Shown here piece by piece: positions 57,614 through 64,000 of a stretch of DNA of 64,000 nt. The stretch is taken from the NCBI RefSeq assembly GCF_016863015.1, contig NZ_BOOB01000009.1:186001-250000 (forward strand), written 5' to 3'. The position numbers and the translations under genes were made by a program. The stretch comes from Microbispora amethystogenes. Its GTDB lineage: Bacteria > Actinomycetota > Actinomycetes > Streptosporangiales > Streptosporangiaceae. The stretch's first letter is position 1. Every line of letters begins with the position of its first letter. The notes beneath the pieces are model-generated. The model searched no databases and was not told the origin of the DNA. It was given only the letters and a program-made list of their open reading frames with translations.

Positions 57614-57637
57614 CCCTCCCCGGGCGGCCGGGGAGGG
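57614..57637. terminator. Hairpin terminator after the DUF6098 gene
   Basis: 8-bp stem CCCTCCCC/GGGGAGGG just past the DUF6098 stop on the minus strand. Confidence 0.6.
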
Positions 57638-57649
57638 CTCGGCACCGGC

Positions 57650-58072
57650 TCAGCCCGTGGAGTCGCGGCCCGCGTCGAACGCCTTCTCGTAGTGGTCGCG
57701 GGCCTGCTCGACCACCGAGTCGTCGATCCACGCCACCGGCTCGACGTGGTCGATGAGCGGCTCGTGGTCGGGACCCCGCCCCGCCACGCGGCCGGTCAGC
57801 ACCCAGGCGTGCCGCTCCTCGTCCTGGTCCGCCAGATGCGTGTACTTGCACATCTGGCGGGCCAGCCAGTCGTGGGTCGATCTCGTCCACCAGTGCTCGG
57901 CGTCGAGCACGGTCACCGACAGGCCGGGCAGCTCCAGGCCACTCTCGTAGTCGACGCTGGGCTTGCCCTCGTCGGCGTCCGGCCCCTTCGAATACCGCAG
58001 GTAGAGGCCGGGCCGGCGTTCGACCAGCTCGGTCAGCTCGTCCAGGCTCTTGATCGTCGGCAGTCCGCCCAC
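57650..58072 (-). CDS. DUF6098-family protein
   Basis: About 140 residues, soluble. [61 protein letters not shown] and [17 protein letters not shown] match what I recall of DUF6098, an actinobacterial family of unknown role. GTG start with GGGAGGGGCGAG immediately upstream. Stands alone. Confidence 0.82.
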   Translation of the reverse strand: MGGLPTIKSLDELTELVERRPGLYLRYSKGPDADEGKPSVDYESGLELPGLSVTVLDAEHWWTRSTHDWLARQMCKYTHLADQDEERHAWVLTGRVAGRGPDHEPLIDHVEPVAWIDDSVVEQARDHYEKAFDAGRDSTG

Positions 58073-58129
58073 CTCGCCCCTCCCGTGTGGTCGCGTCTCC
58101 TCCCCCCGCGTGAACAGGGCAAACCCGTC

Positions 58130-59539
58130 TTATTCCGCCGGCGTCGAGCGGAACACCGACTGCGGCGGCTTCTTGGACTGGTAGAGCCACGCGTCGAAGA
58201 AGGAGCCGAGGTTCTGCCCGCTCAGCCTCTCCGCGAGATCGACGAAGTCGGACGTGGTCACCGTGCCGTACTTGTGCTCCTGCGCCCAGGTCTTCAGCAG
58301 GGTGAAGAACACCTTGTCGCCGATCTTCTCCCGCAGGGCGTGCACCGTCATCGCGCCCCGCAGGTAGATCGCGTTGTCGTCGAACATGTGCGCCTGGCCG
58401 GGGTCGCCGGTCTTCAGGTTCCAGAAGGCGCCGTCCTTCCGGTAGAGCCGGTCGAAGGTGTCCCTGGCGGACGGCCCGTCGTGCTGCTCCTGGTAGAGCC
58501 ATTCCGCGTATTTCGCGAAGCCCTCGTTGAGCCAGATGTCCCGCCAGCTCCGCACCCCGACGCTGTTTCCGAACCACTGGTGGGCGAGCTCGTGCACGAT
58601 CTCGGAGTCGTCGGTCGGGCCGCCGCTGTAGACGGGCCGGCCCTGCGTCTCCAGCGCGGTCACCGAGCCCCGGCCGTCCGCGACCCCGCCGGTGGAGGAG
58701 AACGGGTAGGGGCCGAAGAGCGACGACTCCCACCTGACCGCCTCCGCCGTCAGATCGTGCAGGCGCTTGGACTTCTCCGCCAGCGCCGGGTCGTACGCCG
58801 TCACGTTCGGGATGCCGTCGACGGTGCCCTCGCTGACGACGAAACGGCCGATCGCGAGCATGGCGAGGTAGGGCGCCATCGGCTGCCGCATCTCCCACCG
58901 CGCGGTCCGATAGCCGTCAGAGCCGGTCGTGTCGTCCGCGCCCGCGCGCTCGCCGTTGGCCAGCACGGTCAGCTCCTCGGGCGCGGACACCCGGAAGCTG
59001 AAGGTGGCCTTGTCCGCCGGGGTGTCGTTGGCGGGGAACCAGCTACGCGCGCCGTCCGGCTGGGACGCCACGAACGCGCCGTCCTTGGTGTTGATCCACC
59101 CCTGCTGCCCGGTGTCGTCCGAGACCGCCGTGAGCTTCCCGGCGTAGGAGACCACGACCGTGAACGTGGTCCCGGCTCTCAGTCCCGCGGCCGGGGTGAT
59201 CACCAGTTCCTGGCCGTCGCGGCGGTAGCCGGCGCGGGCGCCGTCCACCGTCACGCTCTTGATCTCCGGTCCCGAGAAGTCGAGGTCGAACCGGGACAGG
59301 TTGTGGGTGGCGGTCGCGGTGATCGTCGCGGTGGCGTCCGCGGTGTGGTCGGCGGGGTCGAACCGCAGCCGCAGATCGTAGTGGCCGACGTCGTAGCCGC
59401 CGTTGCCCTGAAGGGGATAGTACGGATCGCCGATCCCCGGCGCGCCGGGAAGGAACGCCCCCGGCTCCGCGAGCGCGGGAACGGCCGGAGACGTGACCAT
59501 CATGACACTCGCGGCCAGAGCGGCTAATTTACGCACCAT
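58130..59539 (-). CDS. Secreted M1-family zinc metallopeptidase
   Basis: About 469 residues with a signal peptide (1-24). The zinc site is [12 protein letters not shown] (His316, Glu317, His320) with Glu339 in [12 protein letters not shown] at the canonical spacing. The usual GxMEN exopeptidase motif is replaced by [11 protein letters not shown], as in a secreted actinobacterial subgroup. An N-terminal beta-sandwich is present; the long C-terminal helical domain of classical aminopeptidase N is missing. It is encoded 71 bases downstream of the BPL_N gene on the same strand, so it may belong to the synthetase unit. Confidence 0.93.
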   Translation of the reverse strand: MVRKLAALAASVMMVTSPAVPALAEPGAFLPGAPGIGDPYYPLQGNGGYDVGHYDLRLRFDPADHTADATATITATATHNLSRFDLDFSGPEIKSVTVDGARAGYRRDGQELVITPAAGLRAGTTFTVVVSYAGKLTAVSDDTGQQGWINTKDGAFVASQPDGARSWFPANDTPADKATFSFRVSAPEELTVLANGERAGADDTTGSDGYRTARWEMRQPMAPYLAMLAIGRFVVSEGTVDGIPNVTAYDPALAEKSKRLHDLTAEAVRWESSLFGPYPFSSTGGVADGRGSVTALETQGRPVYSGGPTDDSEIVHELAHQWFGNSVGVRSWRDIWLNEGFAKYAEWLYQEQHDGPSARDTFDRLYRKDGAFWNLKTGDPGQAHMFDDNAIYLRGAMTVHALREKIGDKVFFTLLKTWAQEHKYGTVTTSDFVDLAERLSGQNLGSFFDAWLYQSKKPPQSVFRSTPAE

Positions 59540-59610
59540 GTTCCCATAATGGGGATTTTCAGGAGAAAGCGGTAATTCGTCACATTCTTCGCATCAATCT
59601 CGAAATCACC

Positions 59611-60342
59611 TCAGGTGCCGGCCATCACCTCGTCCACCAGGTCGAGGCCGAGGTCCCGCGCCCGCCGGACCGGCAGATCGGCGTCGGCGAACCAGTCGTC
59701 GGTCGCCTCCGGGTGCGGGCCGACCACCGCGACGCTGCCTGCGCCGTACGGGGTGACGAGGGCGGCGACGGCGCCGTTGGGATAGGTGGCGAGGACGGTG
59801 GCCCGGTTGCCGGGATCGAGCAGGAAGCAGGGGCCGTCCTGGAAGAAGACGCTGCGGTCCCGGCCGCGCCATCGCACGTCGACGAGGGTGTCCTCCTCGT
59901 CGTCCACGGTGGCGCCCGGCGTGGCGATGTACTGGTCGGTGTCGCCCGGCAGCAACGCGAAACCGGGGGTCGCACCGGCGAGATAGCCGCCCAGGCAGAA
60001 GCCGAGATACCGGCCGCCTCCGGCGACGTAGTCGCGCAGCGGGCCGCGGAGCCGCTTGAGGTGACGGTAACCCCGGGACAGGTCTCCGCCGCCCGGCTGG
60101 GCGTACACCGCGGCAACGGCCAGCGACTCCGCCGTGAGCGGCACCTTCTCGTTCGGGCCCGTGTAGCGCACGTCGAAGCCCCAGCGGCTCGCCTCCAGAA
60201 GCCCGGCGACCGCCTCGGAGCATCCGGAAACCGAGGCCGGGCCCCGGTAGACGAGCGCGAGCGGCCGGCCGGAAGGCCGAGGCGGGGCCGCCTCGGAGCG
60301 GAAGGCGCGTTGTACGGCGCCGAGAATGCCGTCGAATCTCAT
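59611..60342 (-). CDS. BPL_N-domain (class I amidotransferase-like) protein
   Basis: About 243 residues. The DJ-1/GATase-like fold shows VYAQPGGGDLSRGYRHLKRL and the nucleophile-elbow-like RYLGFCLGGYLAG with a Cys, as in the N-terminal domain of biotin-protein-ligase-like proteins. Activity unknown; it resembles proteins encoded next to Pls/PosA-type synthetases. The start at 60342 follows GGAGGAAC. Twenty-six bases after the synthetase stop, so cotranscribed. Confidence 0.85.
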   Translation of the reverse strand: MRFDGILGAVQRAFRSEAAPPRPSGRPLALVYRGPASVSGCSEAVAGLLEASRWGFDVRYTGPNEKVPLTAESLAVAAVYAQPGGGDLSRGYRHLKRLRGPLRDYVAGGGRYLGFCLGGYLAGATPGFALLPGDTDQYIATPGATVDDEEDTLVDVRWRGRDRSVFFQDGPCFLLDPGNRATVLATYPNGAVAALVTPYGAGSVAVVGPHPEATDDWFADADLPVRRARDLGLDLVDEVMAGT

Positions 60343-60368
60343 GTGTTCCTCCACCGATCCCATGCCGC

Positions 60369-63300
60369 TCACATGTCCGGGATGGGAACCTGCGCCGGGA
60401 TGCCGCGCCAGCTCGTCCCCGGGGTGAGCCGTTCGCCCTTCATCAGCAACGACAGGGCGCCGAGCGAGACGTCCTCGCCCACCACCGAGTCGTAGAGCAC
60501 CACGGAACGGGCGCCGACGGTGGAGCCGGACCGGACCGTGACGGCCGACATCTTCATGACCCGGTCCTCGAACAGATGGGTCTGCAGCGACACCCCCGGC
60601 CCGATCGCGACGTCGTCGCCCACCTCCACCAGGTCGAACTCGGTCAGATAAGTGGTCGCGATCCAGGCGCGCCTGCCGATGCGGGCCCCGAACCAGCGCA
60701 GCACGCCCGGCAGGAACGGGGTTCCGGCCAGGAGAGCGACTCCGGCGGGCACCGCGGCGGCCTCCCACAGCCCGGTGACGAACTCGGTGCGCCGGACGAA
60801 CCTGCTCCACAACGGCTCCACTCTGGGCCGGTACGCGCCGATGAGGCGGCGTTTGCACGCGACGCAGCAACCGATCACCCCCAGCGACGCGGCGCAGGCG
60901 ACGAGCGGCGCCGCGGCCACCACCACGGGCAGGGGCAGGAGGCGCGCGAGCGCGTGCACGCCCAGGAGGTGGAGGTAGAGCCCGGCGCCGAACAGCGTCG
61001 CCGGGAGCGTGGCGCGGAAGAACTCGACGCCCAGGCGGTGCAGCACCAGCAGGCGTGGCGGCCGGAACGTACGGTCCTCGGGAAACGCGCCGCTGTCCTG
61101 CCGCACGGGAAGGTGCATCGCGGGCGAGCCCAGCCACGAGGTGCCCTCCGGCACGCCGTCCGGCGGCGGGACGGTGCCGACGCCCACCAGGGAGCCCGGC
61201 CCCATCCGCGTCCCGGCCGGGACGACCGCGGCGTTGCCGACGAACGCGCGCCTGCCGACCTCGGTGGGACACAGAGCGACCTGGCCACGGGCGAAGCTGG
61301 CCGCGCCGACACCCGCCATGTCGGCGACGAAGCTCTCCTCGCGCAACGTGAGCAGGTCGGGGTCGAGCTGCGCGGCTGTGGACACCTCGGCCCGGCGGCC
61401 GACCCGCGCGCCGAGCAGCCGCAGCCACGGCGAGGTGTACAGCGTGCCGTAGAGCGAGTTGGTCAGCGTCAGGCTGGACTCAAGGAGCTTGTCGGCGGCC
61501 CACTTGCGTACGCCGAGCCAGGAACGCGCCGGATGGATGCCGGGCGGCGCCTTCGGCAGCACAAGACGCTTGCCGGCCGCCACCACCGCGCAGACGACGA
61601 CCACGAACAGCGGGCCCGCCAGGAGGACGGCGACCGGAGCGGCCGGCGGGCCCCAGGCGGTCACGATCGTCCAGATGACCAGGACACTCGGCATGATCGT
61701 GGCGAGCAGGATCGCCTCGATGCAGACGAGGCCGGCCACGGCGGCGGCCACGTGGCGTGCCTTCCAGCTCCGGGGGCCGGCGGGGGCGCGCAGCATCGCC
61801 TCGACGGCCGGCCCCACGGACTCCACGGGGTTCGGCGGCGACCCGGCCCAGCGCCCTCCCCGCGGCACCGTCTCGCCGTACGTCAGGGCCGACTGGTCGC
61901 CGAGCGCGGCATGGCCGGCGACCCGTGCGCCCGGCCCGAGCACCGCGCCGTTCCCGACGAACGCGTGCGGCCCGACCTCCACCGGGGCGACGACCACCCA
62001 CCCGTCCTCCACCAGCCAGGCGTGCAGCGAGGCCCGGTAGCCGACCGAGGCCCCCTCGCCGATCCGCAGCATCGCCGGGAGGTTGACGTCGGCGGTCGCG
62101 ATGGCGGTGGCGGGTCCGACATCGGCGCCGAGCAGCCGCAGATAGGCGGCCATCATGGGGGAACCGCTCAGCGTCGGCAGCGGAGAGAGGGACAGCAGCA
62201 GGTTCGTCGTCCACAGCCGCAGGTAGGTCGCGCCCCACAGCCGGTGACGACCCGGCCGTACGCCGGCCGACAGAGGTCGCACCAGCAGCACCGGCAGCAC
62301 CCAGCGAACCCAGAGGTACGCGGTCGCCGCGGCCAGCGCCAGCGCGCCGACCAGGCCGGTCCCCGTTCCCGGGAGGAGCAGCCATCCCTCCTGCGGCCTG
62401 TGGCCGCCGGAGATCGGGCCCGTGTGGGGCGTGGTCCAGGCGTACAGCGTGACGGAGACCGGCAACGTGACCATGAGGAGAAGCAGGTAGACGACCGCGC
62501 TCTGCGCGGCCCCGGCCGCCGCGACCGCCCGGCCGCCGTGCCGCAGGGGCCCCGGGCGGGTACGGGAGGCCGGTGCGCGTACGCTCCCGAGACCCCCGTG
62601 CGCGGAGAGGTGTGCGGCGAGGCGGCGTACGGTCGGGTTCGCATAGAGGTCGCGCACCGCGAGCCCCGCGCCGATCTCGCTCGTACGCAGGAGTGACACG
62701 ATGCGTGCCGCCAGCAGGGAGTGGCCGCCGAGGTCGGTGAAGAAGTCCGCCTCGACCGAGAGCGACTCGGGGTCGAGCCCGAACTCCTCCGCCCACACGG
62801 CGCGCAGTCGTGTCTCCAGTGCGCCCTCGGCGGGCGCCACCGGCCCGGAGCCGACCAGGCGGCGGCCGGTCGGCCGCGGCAGCCGCCCGCGGTCCACCTT
62901 GCCGCTCGGCATGGTGGGCAGGGCGGCCACGACGTCCAGGAACGACGGCACCATGTAGGCGGGCAGCCGGCGGCTCAGACGATCGCGCAGCCGTCCGATG
63001 AGCGCCTCGTCGCCGGCCCCGCCGTCCGCGGGCACGATGTAGGCGGCCAGTTCCCCGTCCGGTCCGTCCACACCCGGCGCGGGCGTCAGGGCGGCCACGG
63101 CCTCGGAAACGCCGGCGTCCTCCAGCAGCACGTTCTCGATCTCGCCCAGGTCCACCCGGTGCCCGCGAATCTTCACCTCGGCGTCGGAGCGGCCGAGATA
63201 TTCGAGCTCCCCGGTCGCGGTCACCCGGCCGAGGTCCCCCGTGCGGTACAACCTGCCGCCGGGGGGCGCCAGCGGATGCTCGACGAAGCGATCGGCGGTC

Positions 63301-64000
63301 AGGTCGGGACGGCCGACGTAGCCGCGGGCGACGCCGGGACCTCCGATGCAGATCTCGCCGACCTCGCCGTCCGGCACCGGGTCGCGCCGTTCGTCGAGCA
63401 GCACGACGGTGTAGGTGGGCAACGGCCTGCCGATGGTGACCTGCCGTCCCGGCAGCAGTTCGGCGCAGGTCGCGGTGACCGTCGCCTCGGTCGGCCCGTA
63501 CGTGTTGAGCATCCGCCGCCCCGGCTTGCTCCACCGCTCCACCAGAGGCGCCGGGCAGGGCTCGCCCCCGACGAGGATGGTGCGCAGGGACGGCACGTCA
63601 CGCGGGAGCGTCGCGAGCAGTGTCGGGACGCAGTACAAAATCGTGATCTTGTGCTGGTCCAGGAAGTCCGCCAGCTCCGCGCCGAGCTGCCGGGAGCCGG
63701 CCGGGCCGGCGACGAGGACCGCGCCGGCCGCCCAGGTCGGCCAGATCTCCTCGACGGAGAAGTCGAAGGAGATGGACATTCCCTGGTAGACGCGGTCGGC
63801 CGGCCGCACGTCGTACAGCTCCGGCACCACGCCGAGGAAGTTGCAGATGCTCGACTGGGCCACCTCGACGCCCTTCGGGCGCCCGCTCGACCCGGAGGTG
63901 TACATGACGTACGCGGCCGGGTCGTCGTCCGCGGTGCCATCGAGCGGGCCGGGACCCGGGCGGGTGGCGGGGGCCGCCGCGATCAGGTCCGCGGAGGCGT
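60369..64000 (-). CDS. Pls-type single-module peptide synthetase (5' end beyond window)
   Basis: The visible part is about 1210 residues and the frame stays open to the window edge, so the N-terminus is missing. It starts within an adenylation domain: YTSGSSGRPKG (A3), FDFSVEEIWPTW (A4), NTYGPTEATV (A5), YRTGDLGR (A7), GRSDAEVKIRGHRVDLGEIE (A8), PSGKVDRG (A10). A carrier domain follows (DFFTDLGGHSLLAARI, phosphopantetheine Ser near 62725). The C-terminal ~680 residues have about six membrane helices and three left-handed beta-helix segments (VGPHAFVGNGAVLG, VGRRAFVGNAAVV, VGARSVVLYDSVV). This is the architecture of epsilon-poly-lysine synthetase and relatives, which polymerise one amino acid without a thioesterase. 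Confidence 0.93.
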   Translation of the reverse strand, partial: ASADLIAAAPATRPGPGPLDGTADDDPAAYVMYTSGSSGRPKGVEVAQSSICNFLGVVPELYDVRPADRVYQGMSISFDFSVEEIWPTWAAGAVLVAGPAGSRQLGAELADFLDQHKITILYCVPTLLATLPRDVPSLRTILVGGEPCPAPLVERWSKPGRRMLNTYGPTEATVTATCAELLPGRQVTIGRPLPTYTVVLLDERRDPVPDGEVGEICIGGPGVARGYVGRPDLTADRFVEHPLAPPGGRLYRTGDLGRVTATGELEYLGRSDAEVKIRGHRVDLGEIENVLLEDAGVSEAVAALTPAPGVDGPDGELAAYIVPADGGAGDEALIGRLRDRLSRRLPAYMVPSFLDVVAALPTMPSGKVDRGRLPRPTGRRLVGSGPVAPAEGALETRLRAVWAEEFGLDPESLSVEADFFTDLGGHSLLAARIVSLLRTSEIGAGLAVRDLYANPTVRRLAAHLSAHGGLGSVRAPASRTRPGPLRHGGRAVAAAGAAQSAVVYLLLLMVTLPVSVTLYAWTTPHTGPISGGHRPQEGWLLLPGTGTGLVGALALAAATAYLWVRWVLPVLLVRPLSAGVRPGRHRLWGATYLRLWTTNLLLSLSPLPTLSGSPMMAAYLRLLGADVGPATAIATADVNLPAMLRIGEGASVGYRASLHAWLVEDGWVVVAPVEVGPHAFVGNGAVLGPGARVAGHAALGDQSALTYGETVPRGGRWAGSPPNPVESVGPAVEAMLRAPAGPRSWKARHVAAAVAGLVCIEAILLATIMPSVLVIWTIVTAWGPPAAPVAVLLAGPLFVVVVCAVVAAGKRLVLPKAPPGIHPARSWLGVRKWAADKLLESSLTLTNSLYGTLYTSPWLRLLGARVGRRAEVSTAAQLDPDLLTLREESFVADMAGVGAASFARGQVALCPTEVGRRAFVGNAAVVPAGTRMGPGSLVGVGTVPPPDGVPEGTSWLGSPAMHLPVRQDSGAFPEDRTFRPPRLLVLHRLGVEFFRATLPATLFGAGLYLHLLGVHALARLLPLPVVVAAAPLVACAASLGVIGCCVACKRRLIGAYRPRVEPLWSRFVRRTEFVTGLWEAAAVPAGVALLAGTPFLPGVLRWFGARIGRRAWIATTYLTEFDLVEVGDDVAIGPGVSLQTHLFEDRVMKMSAVTVRSGSTVGARSVVLYDSVVGEDVSLGALSLLMKGERLTPGTSWRGIPAQVPIPDM

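Overview
This window is very G+C-rich, gene-dense chromosomal DNA from a filamentous-type actinomycete. A member of the Streptosporangiales is my best guess, but I cannot name a genus. Supporting signs are the egtABCD ergothioneine operon, a SigR-type ECF sigma factor, several apparently leaderless genes with a TAnnnT box 6-7 bases before the start codon, a CBM2-linked rhamnogalacturonan lyase with a Ser-Pro linker, and a Pls-type peptide synthetase. I see no tRNA, rRNA, CRISPR array, insertion sequence or prophage.

Layout. (1) 80-4257: egtABCD, coupled genes for ergothioneine synthesis. (2) 4247-9860: an orphan sensor kinase, an ABC exporter-type pair (ATPase plus a shortened FtsX-like permease), and a divergent NarL-type kinase/regulator pair. 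(3) 9868-11640: a small PPOX-fold oxidoreductase, a membrane protein, a probable 5'-truncated gene relic and a run of hairpins. (4) 11638-23069: a heptose glycan locus. One glycosyltransferase and GmhB are on the minus strand. Divergent from them are nine plus-strand genes: a carbamoyltransferase, GT2, GT9, GT4, GmhA, a HldE-type fusion, an SDR, a second GT9 and a UDP-glucuronate-decarboxylase-like enzyme. (5) 23103-35378: mixed accessory and housekeeping genes (AraC regulator, unknown protein, secreted HNH nuclease, Mut7-C protein, SPW protein, large secreted M14 carboxypeptidase, DUF4239 protein, aldo/keto reductase, MFS exporter with its TetR regulator, and a second TetR).

(6) 35448-40775: three overlapping minus-strand genes in the order nuclease, winged-helix protein, 1154-residue dual ATPase (an AAA module plus a HerA-like module). 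This looks like a nucleic-acid-directed immune operon that I cannot match to a named system, and it is the main candidate for something undescribed. (7) 40896-51351: a membrane coiled-coil protein, a secreted 5'-nucleotidase, a LigD-type 3'-phosphoesterase fused to a ligase domain that has lost its catalytic lysine, a SigR-like sigma factor without an anti-sigma neighbour, an M50 protease with CBS domains, a membrane-anchored solute-binding protein and a PL11 lyase. (8) 51803-64000: an FAD oxidoreductase, a giant soluble hybrid kinase with an alternating HAMP array, a DUF6098 protein, a secreted M1 peptidase, a BPL_N/amidotransferase-like protein and the 3' part of a Pls-like single-module synthetase that runs off the window.

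Terminator-like hairpins separate most convergent or tandem units, and several divergent intergenic regions carry clear inverted or direct repeats that are likely operators. All functional calls are by eye from sequence motifs; no database search was possible.
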